Positions 51,928 to 61,153 are shown, counted from the stretch's first letter. The stretch is 64,000 nt of DNA from Moraxella nonliquefaciens (GCF_001679005.1 NZ_LXTW01000012.1:79114-143113); one strand, 5' to 3'. A program made the numbers and translations. The notes: generated by a model from the sequence alone, not told the origin.

Positions 51928-53690
51928 ATGACCAGTCCAAAATTCCCCGAATGTATCTATCTTGGTGAATTTCATTCACCAACTTACGGTAATCCGCCTG
52001 CTTATCTGCCTGCCATACAGGGTGGATTTTGCCTACATTATCAAACAGGTGAAGAGGTTTTTGCCAACCATCAAATAGAAAACACTGTTTTATGTTTGAT
52101 AGAAGAGATGCCCGCCCAGTTGGTGAGGGTGCATATCATTGACTTTGCCAATCGCCCCAACTTTTTGCATTTGGCACAATTAAAACAGCACAACATTTGC
52201 CATTTTTATTTAAACGAACACGCTTCCACCCAAGCCTTTAATGAATTGGAAGCCACCATACAAACACGCTATCACACTTTATTTGATGGTAACGACAGTC
52301 ATCTTGACCACTATAATGCCCGCAGTTTATGCCCAGAACCCTACCACATTTTAATCATCAATACCGACTATTTTCCCAATAACAGTCTATCTGCTAAACG
52401 CCTAAGCGATTTTATCAGTTCGGCATACAGTGCTGGTATCTATGTTATTGCTCTACACAATTGTGATAAAGCTATATAATCACACGAAAACAGCCTAAAA
52501 ACTTTATTGGATATTTTGCCAAAAGTGCAAATTTTGGATAATTTTAGTCGTTTATCAGTTAGTGAAGATGCTTTGCCTATACAACAAATGGTACAGTTTG
52601 ATTTTCGTTTTAGTCCTGCTGACATTAACCAAACTAAAATCATTCAAGCCCTATCTGCACAATTTACCAAGCAAGATAATGATGTTCAGGATTTTTTGCA
52701 CATCAAAATTGGCACACAGCCAAACGGCTCGGACGCTTATTTATCGCTAGGGCGAGCCAGTATGAATTATGGTGCGATGTTGCTTGGTATACCAGACTCT
52801 GGCAAATCCACTTTGATGAACAACATCATTATGCAAATTGGCAAGTATTACCACGCAGGGCAAATTCGTCTGTATCTATTGGATTTTAAAGGGGTAGAAT
52901 TTAACCAATTTAAAAATCACCCCAATGTAGAAAAAATCTTTTTAGAAGCCAATGCCCAAACTGTCGGCTTGTCTTTGTTAGAAAGTTTGCGAGATGATGT
53001 AGAAAAAAGACGGAAACTGTTTTTGTCCCAAAATATTAATGATATTTATGCTTATAACAAAAAAATCCCCAGAATCCATTACATTATGTTGTCATTATGA
53101 TTGATGAATTTCATCGTCTATTTAAAGGCAATTTTACCCATCAAGAAAAGGTAAATGATGTCTTGGAAGAAATCGTTAGAGAATGGCGTGCATTTGGTTT
53201 TTCCTTATTTTTGTCTACACAGACTTTAAAAGATGTTAATTTTCGTGGCTCAGTCAAAGACCAAATCGGTCTTAGAATGACATATCGTGTTAATAGCGAT
53301 ATGGCATTGGGTTTTGATATTTTTGCTTCATACAACACCAAAACCATTTTGGGATTACAGCAATATCAAATCCTAATGCAAACAGGCGACAGCACCATTA
53401 CTGCATTGGTAGATAAGCCAGTAGAGATTAACACCACATTGGAGCAAATTCGCCTAAGTCGCCCACTTCATTTGCAGGTGCAAGCACAGGTTATTCAAAG
53501 TGGGGAGGCAAATATCCAGACTGCCCAAATGCCACAAAAAACAGATGCCGACCAACCGATAGAGTCTATCAAAGTAGAAAATCCCAATGACAAGCATTTT
53601 GCACAGCTGGATAATGCGATTGCCAAAGCACAGCAAAAACTAGCGAAACTGAATGCTGATGACGATGATGATGTCCCAAATTGGTGTTAA
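51928..53690 (+). pseudogene. Broken FtsK/SpoIIIE-type ATPase gene
   Basis: AAGGA precedes ATG 51928. The frame is cut by TAA at 52477-52479, reopens in the same frame, and shifts near 53077-53086, where CATTA is tandemly duplicated. Removing 5 bp and the stop gives 585 codons. The N-terminal part has a Rossmann-like segment (YHILIINTDYFPNN). An FtsK-type motor domain follows: Walker A GIPDSGKST (about residue 290), LYLLDFKGVEF, Walker B restored as HYVVIMIDEFH, and LSTQTLKDVNF. No membrane spans. It heads an island between dat and ddc. The substrate is unknown. A sequencing error at either site cannot be excluded. Confidence 0.75.
53077..53086. repeat. CATTA tandem duplication causing the frameshift
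   Basis: Two adjacent copies of CATTA. One copy would read R-I-H-Y-V-V-I-M-I-D-E-F-H through the Walker B strand; two copies lead to a stop at 53098. Confidence 0.7.
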
Positions 53691-53699
53691 TGGAGAATG

Positions 53700-54503
53700 A
53701 TGATGAGACAAAAATTTGACAGTTATGACGATTATCGTCAGGCAATTGATGGTGTGATAAATCGCTTGATAGGTGAGTTAGCTCGTGAACAGGAAGCTCG
53801 TGAACAGGAAGCTCGTGAACAGGAAAAATTACGAAGTGAATTATTAAAAATCATTGCTTGGGCGGATAAAAACAATATACCACAGGATAGGTTGCCAAGA
53901 GATACAGAAGAGTTATGCAATTTAGATACTTTGTATTTGAATAGTTTGGGACTTACCCACTTACCTGACAGCATTGGTAAGCTTAGTCAATTAACAAAGC
54001 TTTATGTTTACAATAACCAACTTACCCACTTACCTGATAGCATTGGTAAGCTTAGTCAATTAACAAGGCTTGATGTTAGCCTTAACAAACTCACCCACTT
54101 ACCTGATAGCATTGGTAAGCTTAGTCAATTAACAAGGCTTGATGTTAGCCTTAACAAACTCACTCACTTACCTGACAGCATTGGTAAGCTTAGTCAATTA
54201 ACAGAGCTTTATGTTAGCGATAACCAACTTACCCACCTACCTGATTGGATTGGTAAGCTTAGTCAATTAACAAAGCTTTATGTTTACAGTAACCAACTCA
54301 CCCACCTACCTGACAGCATTGGCAACCTAACTAATTTAAGAGAATTAAAGATACATGATAATCCATTGGTTGTTAGATATAATCTTGATGGTGAGACTGT
54401 ATATACCAATGACATTATTAATAAGATAAAGGCATTTGAATCAAAGAGGGAAGAAGAAGAAAATGCTAAAATCATCAACCGTATCAAACGCTTTTTCTCA
54501 TAA
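53700..54503 (+). CDS. Leucine-rich repeat protein with coiled-coil N terminus (about 267 aa)
   Basis: A short N-terminal region and a charged coiled coil with three AREQE units are followed by about six 23-residue leucine-rich repeats with the consensus LTHLPDSIGKLSQLT (about residues 80-225) and a Lys/Glu-rich tail. The LRR consensus is of the bacterial/small-GTPase-associated type and usually binds proteins. No signal peptide, so it is probably cytoplasmic. ATGs at 53697, 53700 and 53703 are all possible. It lies 7-13 bp after the FtsK-like gene. DNA repeats are nearly identical, pointing to recent expansion. Confidence 0.75.
   Translation: MMRQKFDSYDDYRQAIDGVINRLIGELAREQEAREQEAREQEKLRSELLKIIAWADKNNIPQDRLPRDTEELCNLDTLYLNSLGLTHLPDSIGKLSQLTKLYVYNNQLTHLPDSIGKLSQLTRLDVSLNKLTHLPDSIGKLSQLTRLDVSLNKLTHLPDSIGKLSQLTELYVSDNQLTHLPDWIGKLSQLTKLYVYSNQLTHLPDSIGNLTNLRELKIHDNPLVVRYNLDGETVYTNDIINKIKAFESKREEEENAKIINRIKRFFS
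53781..53825. repeat. 15-bp tandem repeat, three perfect copies
   Basis: GCTCGTGAACAGGAA repeated three times in frame, each coding AREQE in the coiled coil. Copy-number change would keep the frame. Confidence 0.85.
53951..54330. repeat. 69-bp leucine-rich-repeat units
   Basis: About six 69-bp units that each code for one 23-residue LRR. Units two and three are almost identical base for base, so the array could expand or shrink in frame. Confidence 0.75.
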
Positions 54504-54506
54504 TCT

Positions 54507-55091
54507 TTGGAGTGTATAATGTCATTCAAAGATAAACTTTGGCGAATATATACAGGCGATTATAGTGATATTGGCTATCCGCTTGGAGAAAACTGGGCAA
54601 AGCAAGGTAAACCAAGAAATTCTTGGGGTTTTTCTTATGTATTTCATAAAAATTTTATTAACCAATTTTGGCAAGCCAACTATTCCAACCAAACCTTAAA
54701 AGATAGTTTTTATCGAGGTTATGACAATCAGCAACTTGCAAAAACCATTACCAACACCCAAAAATCCACCTCCCCCTTAATTCCACAAGGAGTAACGATG
54801 AGTAATTTAGAACGCTATGACCGCATTTTGGTCGGGTTACGGACCGCTAGGGATAATATCAAGCTCAATATCAGGCAATTAGGTGATACTTTGAGCGACT
54901 ATTCAAATCAGATTGAAGCGATGAAAAGCTCTGGATTTTTGGAGGATTATGCCGATAAGCTCAAAGCCTATAATGGCTTAAAAATGCGTATTGACGGCTT
55001 GCAAAATTTTTTAACTCAAATCAATGCAAAGATTGGTGATATTGAAAATTCTATATTGGAACTGCGTGCAGATGCAAATAAAGAAGTGTAA
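54507..55091 (+). CDS. Hypothetical protein with helical C-terminal domain (194 aa)
   Basis: Starts four bases after the LRR gene (or at ATG 54519, MSFKDKLWRIYTGDY, the fifth codon). The N-terminal half (to about residue 97) is rich in Trp, Tyr and Asn (YPLGENWAKQGKPRNSWGFS, FINQFWQANYSNQTLKDSFY). The C-terminal half is a long helical hairpin. A second start with an excellent ribosome-binding site (AAGGAG) at ATG 54798 could yield the C-terminal 97 residues alone. I do not recognise the family. Confidence 0.6.
   Translation: MECIMSFKDKLWRIYTGDYSDIGYPLGENWAKQGKPRNSWGFSYVFHKNFINQFWQANYSNQTLKDSFYRGYDNQQLAKTITNTQKSTSPLIPQGVTMSNLERYDRILVGLRTARDNIKLNIRQLGDTLSDYSNQIEAMKSSGFLEDYADKLKAYNGLKMRIDGLQNFLTQINAKIGDIENSILELRADANKEV
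54798..55091 (+). CDS. Possible separate small helical protein from internal start (97 aa)
   Basis: ATG 54798 is preceded by CACAAGGAGTAACG, a stronger Shine-Dalgarno sequence than that of the longer frame. The product (MSNLERYDRILVGLRTARDN onward) is a predicted helical hairpin. Its turn region (MKSSGFLEDYADKLKAYNG) resembles LQHTGFSEYNQWLLPLKEQF of the next gene, and the two have similar sizes (97 and 92 residues). It may be made both as part of the 194-residue protein and alone. Confidence 0.5.
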   Translation: MSNLERYDRILVGLRTARDNIKLNIRQLGDTLSDYSNQIEAMKSSGFLEDYADKLKAYNGLKMRIDGLQNFLTQINAKIGDIENSILELRADANKEV

Positions 55092-55129
55092 GTTGAGTTT
55101 TATTCGAATAAATAGATTAGGAGTGTTTT

Positions 55130-55408
55130 ATGGCAAATTTGGCAGATCAGTTAGGCTGGTGTATCACCAGTAAAGACCATTTAAAAAATCTTTCTGATGC
55201 AATCAGCATTTCACAAAGCAATCTTGAAAATATTATTTTAGCATTGCAACATACTGGTTTTTCTGAATATAATCAATGGTTATTGCCTTTGAAAGAGCAA
55301 TTTGATAATGGGGCGACTGAAACACAAACTTTTATCAACAATCGCCATATCAAGTATTTGGACGATAGGGTTAAGTTTATCAGTAAAAAATTAGATGAGT
55401 TAAATTAA
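55130..55408 (+). CDS. Small helical protein (92 aa)
   Basis: ATTAGGAG precedes the ATG. All-helical protein (NLSDAISISQSNLENIILAL, then a GF-containing turn, then KYLDDRVKFISKKLDEL). It resembles the C-terminal 97 residues of the gene upstream. Size and helical-hairpin form recall WXG100-type small proteins that travel with FtsK/EssC ATPases, but no W-x-G motif is present, so this is only a structural resemblance. Last gene of the dat-ddc island. Confidence 0.55.
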   Translation: MANLADQLGWCITSKDHLKNLSDAISISQSNLENIILALQHTGFSEYNQWLLPLKEQFDNGATETQTFINNRHIKYLDDRVKFISKKLDELN

Positions 55409-55540
55409 GGTGGTTTTGTGAGAGTGTGCTATTTGTGCTAAAAATCTTAAATGTGCATCAGTTAGATTCAAAGTTGAGTGATGTATGGTTAGAGATGGGC
55501 GGTTTTGCTATTGTGTGCTTACCTTGTGAGATGTTTGTGC

Positions 55541-55546
55541 TATAAT
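55541..55546 (+). promoter_or_regulatory. -10 element of the ddc promoter
   Basis: Perfect TATAAT 37 bp before the ddc ATG. The -35 region (around 55518-55523) is weak. It shows that ddc has its own promoter despite the inserted genes. Confidence 0.5.
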
Positions 55547-55582
55547 AGAAAGATAATTCTTATTTTTAGAGAGATCTTCTCG

Positions 55583-57127
55583 ATGACAACCCTATCCAAA
55601 CACAAACAAGCCCTATTTTGCAATGACGATAAGTCCATCGCCGACTACGAAAGTGCAATGAATCAAGCCGTCCAAGCGGTAAAATCATGGCTACAAGATG
55701 ATAAAATGTATACGGGTGGCAGTATCAGCCAATTGCGTTCACAGATTGCTTTTAACCCAACCAAAGACGGCTTAGGCATTGATGGGGCGTTAGAGCGTGC
55801 GATAAATCTGTTTTTAAACAACAGCCTAAAAGTACATCATCCGCATTCGCTTGCCCATTTGCATTGCCCAACCATGGTAATATCACAAATCGCCGAGATA
55901 CTCATTAACGCCACCAACCAATCAATGGACTCATGGGACCAGTCGCCAGCAGGCTCGCTCATGGAGGTTTTGCTCATTGACTGGTTACGCCAAAAAGTGG
56001 GCTATGGGGCAGGGCAGGCAGGCGTGTTCACATCAGGCGGTACGCAGTCTAACCTGATGGGCGTGCTTTTGGCTCGTGATTGGTGTATTGCCAAACATTA
56101 TACCGATAAAGACGGCAAACCGTGGTCGGTACAGCGTGATGGTATCCCCCCTGATGCCATGCAAAATGTCAAAGTACTGTGCTCCCAAAATGCCCATTTT
56201 AGCGTACAAAAAAACATGGCGATGATGGGCATGGGTTTTGCTTCGGTTGTAAGCGTCCCTGTCAATGACAACGCCCAAATGGATACCCAAGCCTTAGCCG
56301 ATATCATGGCAGACTTGCACGCCAAGGGTAACATCGTGGCGTGTGTTGTGGCAACGGCAGGGACAACCGATGCAGGAGCGATTGATGATTTAAAAGGCAT
56401 TGCCAAGCTGTGCGATGACTTTGGGGCGTGGCTACACGTGGATGCTGCATGGGGCGGGGCGTTATTACTGTCTAATGATTATCGTTCTATGCTGGACGGC
56501 ATTGAATTGACCGATTCGGTGACACTGGATTTTCATAAGCACTATTTTCAAAGCATCTCTTGTGGGGCATTTTTGCTAAAAGATGAGACAAATTACCGCT
56601 TTATGCACTATGAGGCGGAGTATCTCAATTCTGCTTATGATGAAGAGCATGGCGTGCCAAATCTGGTCTCAAAATCCTTGCAGACCACTCGCCGATTTGA
56701 TGCCTTAAAGCTGTGGCTGACGGTAGAGGCGTTAGGCGAGGAGTTATACGGCTCTATGATTGACCATGGGGTAAACTTAACAAAACAAGTGGCGGATTAT
56801 ATTCGTCATGCTGATGGGCTAGAATTGCTCGTTGAACCGCAGTTTGCATCTGTGCTGTTTCGTGTCGTGCCAAAGGGTTATCCTGATGAGTATTTGGACA
56901 GCCTAAACCAAAATGTGGCAGATGAGTTATTTGCCCGAGGGGAAGCGAACATTGGCGTAACTCGTGTCATTGACAGCCGTCAAGATGTGCAGTCGTTAAA
57001 GATGACGACACTTAGCCCCATCGCTACACTTGAAAATGTGCAAGCCCTGCTATCGCAAGTGCTGGCAGAAGCCGAGCGTATCAAAGATGATATTAAAAAT
57101 GGTACTTATACACCGCCGATTGATTGA
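55583..57127 (+). CDS. ddc: L-2,4-diaminobutyrate decarboxylase (514 aa)
   Basis: PLP group II decarboxylase that turns L-2,4-diaminobutyrate into 1,3-diaminopropane. Motifs are HHPHSLAHLHCPTM (about residues 92-105), FTSGGTQSNLMGVLLARD, ATAGTTDAGAIDDL, WLHVDAAWGGALLL and the PLP lysine in DSVTLDFHKHYFQSISCGAF (about residue 325). ATG 55583 gives the family N terminus; the frame is open 26 codons further upstream but through the promoter. A terminator follows. Confidence 0.93.
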   Translation: MTTLSKHKQALFCNDDKSIADYESAMNQAVQAVKSWLQDDKMYTGGSISQLRSQIAFNPTKDGLGIDGALERAINLFLNNSLKVHHPHSLAHLHCPTMVISQIAEILINATNQSMDSWDQSPAGSLMEVLLIDWLRQKVGYGAGQAGVFTSGGTQSNLMGVLLARDWCIAKHYTDKDGKPWSVQRDGIPPDAMQNVKVLCSQNAHFSVQKNMAMMGMGFASVVSVPVNDNAQMDTQALADIMADLHAKGNIVACVVATAGTTDAGAIDDLKGIAKLCDDFGAWLHVDAAWGGALLLSNDYRSMLDGIELTDSVTLDFHKHYFQSISCGAFLLKDETNYRFMHYEAEYLNSAYDEEHGVPNLVSKSLQTTRRFDALKLWLTVEALGEELYGSMIDHGVNLTKQVADYIRHADGLELLVEPQFASVLFRVVPKGYPDEYLDSLNQNVADELFARGEANIGVTRVIDSRQDVQSLKMTTLSPIATLENVQALLSQVLAEAERIKDDIKNGTYTPPID

Positions 57128-57150
57128 TTTTTGATTGAATTAAACGACAA

Positions 57151-57182
57151 AAAACCGATTAAGTGAATTAATCGGTTTTTTT
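57151..57182. terminator. Bidirectional terminator between ddc and the FabR-like gene
   Basis: AAAACCGATTAA (57151-57162) pairs with TTAATCGGTTTT (57168-57179), 5-nt loop, with T-runs on both strands. Confidence 0.8.
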
Positions 57183-57195
57183 GTTTGGTTTTGGC

Positions 57196-57930
57196 TTATT
57201 TTACATCTTCATCCAACACTGTCTCTTCGGTTGATTTCCAGTTATAAGCACCGTAGAGAATCATTTGCATTTGGCGAGTGCAATGCAACAGCATGGCTTC
57301 TTTGGCTTGTTCTAAATCGCTATCAACAGGCTTGGCCTCTTCATCGTCTTCAAGCTCTGGGGCATAAGTCAAATCCAGCCAATCAATAATCCATGAAAAA
57401 CTTAGGTTTACCCCAATCTCGGCAAGTAAATAACGGTCGCTGGCACTGACATGTTCAAATGATGGTTGTAATGCCAAATCTTCGCTCATGAGCTTGGCAA
57501 AGGTTTTTATTTGTTCACTGATGGCACGGCGAACCGCCTCCGAACCCCCAAAACGTTCAGAAGCGATGAACTGCCAATAACGTGGCTGAGTATCAACGGC
57601 CTTAAAAAACAGCTGAACGCTTTTGGCGATTTGGCGTTCAAAGGTGCGTTTTTTGCCAAATTGCATGTGTTCACGCAGTGTGGCCAAAGCATCACCGAGT
57701 TCATTTTCTACCAGTGACTTGCCAAGCTCTTCCATGTCATCAAAATGACGATAAAAAGCGGTCGGTACCACGCCCACCTCACGGGTAACCTGACGTAGGC
57801 TGATGGAGCTAAACCCTTGACCCATCATACATAGGTCAAGCACGGCATTGTAGAAGGCTTGACGGGTTTGGCGTTTTTTCTCTTCACGAGTTAGAATTTT
57901 GGCTTCTTTGGTTTGATCGGTTGTACTCAT
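57196..57930 (-). CDS. TetR-family regulator, FabR-like (244 aa)
   Basis: The N-terminal HTH (ISLRQVTREVGVVPTAFYRH then FDDMEELG, about residues 42-70) and a C-terminal end RQMQMILYGAYNW closely follow E. coli FabR, the repressor of unsaturated fatty acid genes. It is longer than FabR by an acidic insert (ELEDDEEAKPVDSDLEQ) and a tail. ATG 57930 has AAGGTG upstream; the frame continues 32 codons further but without family similarity. Targets here are unknown. The name fabR is likely but not certain. Confidence 0.75.
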   Translation of the reverse strand: MSTTDQTKEAKILTREEKKRQTRQAFYNAVLDLCMMGQGFSSISLRQVTREVGVVPTAFYRHFDDMEELGKSLVENELGDALATLREHMQFGKKRTFERQIAKSVQLFFKAVDTQPRYWQFIASERFGGSEAVRRAISEQIKTFAKLMSEDLALQPSFEHVSASDRYLLAEIGVNLSFSWIIDWLDLTYAPELEDDEEAKPVDSDLEQAKEAMLLHCTRQMQMILYGAYNWKSTEETVLDEDVK

Positions 57931-58134
57931 AAGGCACCTTGATAAATGATGGATAAAGATGGATAACATGCAAATAAAAATGACCAAAATCCCAAATGGC
58001 GTAGATTTTGGTGAATTGTTGTTCATTATGTATTATGTAGAAAAATTTTAAAAATTGCAAGGTTTTTGGCGTAAATGAATGTCAATAAGCCAAATCAGTA
58101 ATTTTTAACGTCAGTGTATATTATAATACATTTA

Positions 58135-59475
58135 TTATAACACATTTTTTTGATTAAAAAAGTGCGTCAGGACGCTGATGACCCCATCATGATGACTGTC
58201 AGCATGCAGTTTGGCAGTTGTGTGGGCAAGTTTGGCGATTTGTTCGTTAGGATTTGCCAGCACCGCCAAAGCATGACGAGCGATGTTATTGGCATTGGCG
58301 TCATCTTGGATAAGCTCTGGTACAACCGCCTGCCCTGTTTGGTTGTGGGATAGGATGTTGGGCAGGGCGACATGGGGGGTTTTGATGAGTCGTTTGGCGA
58401 TGGCGTAGGTTAGGACATTGACTTTATATACCACGACCATGGGGCGGTGCAGTAGCAGAGCTTCTAGGGTTGCCGTGCCTGATGCTAAGATGGTAAGTTT
58501 GCAAGCGTTCATCACGTTTTGGGACAGTGAAAGTGTGGTTGGCAGTTTCATCGCTTGGTCATCTTTGGCGTGATGAATATTGCTGGCGATGTTGCTTGCG
58601 GTTTGGGTGAATATGATGTGGCATTTATCCAGCAGATGTACCGCTTGCTCTTTGATGAGCGATTTGACTAAATGGGCGTGTTCGTGGCTTATCACAGGCA
58701 GGATAAAACTGTGGTCTCCTGCTTGGTTTAGCTTATCCATCGCCCCTATCAGCATGGGTAAAATGGCGTTAATCTCACTGGTGCGAGAGCCTGCCATGAT
58801 ACAGATGGGGCGAGTGTTGCTCTTTTGCAGGTGAGCGAGTTCAGGAAATAGGGGAGTATAATCCCTTAAAAACTCATCATAAATCTTAGCATGCGACCGC
58901 TCATCAGGGCGTATCTTGTCAAGCAAGGGATGACCTACGCACACCGCAGGGTGTTGATGTTTGTCATATATTGCTGTCTCAAAGGGAAACAGGCACAGCA
59001 CCAAATCAGTTGCCGACTTGATGCCAAAAATCCGACTCTCACGCCATGCCCACACACTGGGATTAACGTATTGCACACAAAAAACGGGCTTGATGATGGA
59101 TTTTTGTTTTAAACTCTTAGCAAGGCGTAAATTAAAATCAGGAGCATCAATGCCTATAAAGATATCAATGCCAATGGACAAAAACTCATCCAAAATCTCT
59201 TTTTTGGCAAGCAGTAAATCAGGCAAATGCTTAACCACCTCACCGATGCCCATGACCGATAGGCGGTTCATGTCAATAAGAGAGTCAAGCCCTGCCTTGC
59301 TCATCATCTCACCGCCCACACCAATCCAGCGAACATTAGGGCAGATGGCATTCATCTTTGTCATAAAATCAGCCCCCAAGGCATCGCCCGATACCTCCCC
59401 TGCGACGATACCAATGGTTAAGGGCTTATCAGTGGGCAAGGCGGATAAGTCAAAAGAAGAGATGGTTTGAGTCAT
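58135..59475 (-). CDS. lpxB: Lipid-A-disaccharide synthase (446 aa)
   Basis: Glycosyltransferase that joins UDP-diacylglucosamine and lipid X in lipid A synthesis. Signatures are IGIVAGEVSGDALGADFM near the N terminus, WIGVGGEMMSKAGL, DAPDFNLRLAKSLK, VQYVNPSVWAWRESR, and ILASGTATLEALLLHRPMVV near residue 340. It is not linked to lpxA/lpxD here, unlike E. coli. Slightly longer than the 382-residue E. coli enzyme. Confidence 0.94.
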   Translation of the reverse strand: MTQTISSFDLSALPTDKPLTIGIVAGEVSGDALGADFMTKMNAICPNVRWIGVGGEMMSKAGLDSLIDMNRLSVMGIGEVVKHLPDLLLAKKEILDEFLSIGIDIFIGIDAPDFNLRLAKSLKQKSIIKPVFCVQYVNPSVWAWRESRIFGIKSATDLVLCLFPFETAIYDKHQHPAVCVGHPLLDKIRPDERSHAKIYDEFLRDYTPLFPELAHLQKSNTRPICIMAGSRTSEINAILPMLIGAMDKLNQAGDHSFILPVISHEHAHLVKSLIKEQAVHLLDKCHIIFTQTASNIASNIHHAKDDQAMKLPTTLSLSQNVMNACKLTILASGTATLEALLLHRPMVVVYKVNVLTYAIAKRLIKTPHVALPNILSHNQTGQAVVPELIQDDANANNIARHALAVLANPNEQIAKLAHTTAKLHADSHHDGVISVLTHFFNQKNVL

Positions 59476-59598
59476 GGTGTTTGGGTTTTATGGTTGATTT
59501 TGGTTGATGTGGTAAATCTGTGTTATCACGTTTTTTAAAATGTAAAGTGTAAAATTTTAACATACAAATCACGTCAAAAGGGCGACCATCCTAACAAA

Positions 59599-59922
59599 TT
59601 AACGTTGTAAATATTGTATTTTACCTGCCACACCGTCCCATTTTTCATGTTCAGGTAGGGCGTCTTTTTTCTCGGTGATGTTTGCCCATTCGTTGGCGAG
59701 TTCTTCGTTGATTTGGATGAACGCTTCTTGACCTGCTGGTACTTCATCTTCTGAAAAAATGGCGTTGGCAGGGCATTCAGGTTCACACAAAGCACAGTCA
59801 ATACACTCATCAGGATTGATGACCAAGAAATTTGGCCCCTCATAAAAGCAATCCACAGGGCAGACCTCAACGCAGTCGGTGTATTTGCAAAGAATGCAGT
59901 TATCAGTTACTACAAATGTCAT
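59599..59922 (-). CDS. fdxA: Ferredoxin FdxA, 7Fe-8S type (107 aa)
   Basis: Small cytoplasmic electron carrier. The N-terminal cluster-binding part has CILCKYTDCVEVCPVDCF and CIDCALCEPECPANAI, the Cys pattern of Azotobacter-type 7Fe-8S ferredoxins, and the C-terminal extension is helical. Single gene on the minus strand. Confidence 0.92.
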   Translation of the reverse strand: MTFVVTDNCILCKYTDCVEVCPVDCFYEGPNFLVINPDECIDCALCEPECPANAIFSEDEVPAGQEAFIQINEELANEWANITEKKDALPEHEKWDGVAGKIQYLQR

Positions 59923-60303
59923 GGCGATACCTTAGTTGTGTTTGGTTGTGATAAAATGGTTTGGCTTGACGAGACTTTTTGGGCAGTTGTCCCCATGATG
60001 AGCTGATAAATGGTCATAAAAATAAGATTACCAAAATGTCCCATCAAAATAACACGACGACAAAATTGGTGTATATTTTATACTTTTTGGCAAATTTTCT
60101 CAAACCAAAGCAGGTGATTTATGAGACCAAAATACAAAATCTTTATTAAAAAATGCCAAAAAGTTGTAAATAGTAAAAGTGATTATTATTACAATGGCTA
60201 AAATGGGTGGTAAGTAAAGCAAATGGTAAAGTAGATAAACAGTAATGAGAATGGCGTTAATGCTTGTCATTTTTTGATGGATTTTGATGGCGGTTTTGTC
60301 AAA
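59923..60303. other. Intergenic region upstream of fdxA
   Basis: About 380 bp of AT-rich DNA with only very short open frames. No RNA gene or repeat recognised apart from the terminator that begins at 60304. Confidence 0.4.
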
Positions 60304-60326
60304 AAAGCAAGGAGAGACCTTGCTTT
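60297..60326 (-). terminator. Terminator of the unknown gene at 60362
   Basis: AAAGCAAGG (60304-60312) pairs with CCTTGCTTT (60318-60326), 5-nt loop, followed on the minus strand by TTTTTTGAC. Confidence 0.75.
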
Positions 60327-60361
60327 ATGTTTTAAATCAATGTTTTAAACCAATGCTTTAA

Positions 60362-60928
60362 TCAAATCGTTGTGTCTGTTCTGTCTTGTTTGTCTTGCTG
60401 AATGTCTTCTTGTTTAGACTGGCTCTGTTGTTGGGTTTGTTGTTGATTTTGCTGTTGCTGTGCTTCTTTGGCAATTTTGTGGCAACGTTCAATGTGGTCA
60501 AAGGCAATTCTGGTAAAAATCATATAACCTACCGTACCTGCGACGATTTGACCGCCTAGGGGGACATATTTGGCGACTTGTTTGCCAATCATACGACCGC
60601 CAAAGCCTTGTACAGTTTTATTAACAATACCACGAGTAGCAACCAATCCGCCCACACGAAGCACTTTTTCTTTGATATTTTTTTCACGAGCCAAAGCGGT
60701 GTCTTTGTCTTCTAGACCAAAACGTTCGGTGATTTGGGGTAAAAGTTTTCTTAGCATGCCAACATCAACCGCCACATCTAAAAAAGGAATGGGAACAATG
60801 GCAACGCCTGCTGAGACTTTGGCACGAGATTTGGCAAGTTCTTTGCATTCACGTTCTATCTTGTCTAGGTCAAGTCCACTGACATCCTTGACAACCAATG
60901 TGTCTGTACTAAGTTCGCTAAAATTCAT
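60362..60928 (-). CDS. Hypothetical membrane-associated protein with Gln-rich tail (188 aa)
   Basis: ATG 60928 (MNFSELSTDTLVVKDVSG) is chosen over an upstream in-frame start that would add a hydrophobic stretch of 30 residues; AGCTT sits before it. Hydrophobic segments AGVAIVPIPFLDVAVDVGML (about 37-56) and PLGGQIVAGTVGYMIFTRIA (about 125-144) recall the membrane hairpin of DUF697/GTPase-associated proteins, but no GTPase motifs are present. The tail is a run of Gln/Ser/Asp. Function unknown. Confidence 0.6.
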   Translation of the reverse strand: MNFSELSTDTLVVKDVSGLDLDKIERECKELAKSRAKVSAGVAIVPIPFLDVAVDVGMLRKLLPQITERFGLEDKDTALAREKNIKEKVLRVGGLVATRGIVNKTVQGFGGRMIGKQVAKYVPLGGQIVAGTVGYMIFTRIAFDHIERCHKIAKEAQQQQNQQQTQQQSQSKQEDIQQDKQDRTDTTI

Positions 60929-61153
60929 GATAAGCTCCAAAATGTAATAAAAAAGACTGATAATAAAACAAATCATACCACAGCCTGTATGATTGCATTG
61001 TAATAAAGTTGCTAACAAAATGTATCAGTATGTAAATTTATATTCATGATTTGGGACAAGTTTTTGACTTTGGGCAAGTTTTGGCAAAACTGTGTTAAAA
61101 AACTGTGCTAAAATAACTGCAAAATGCAAAAGAAGATATATAGAGAGTAATTC

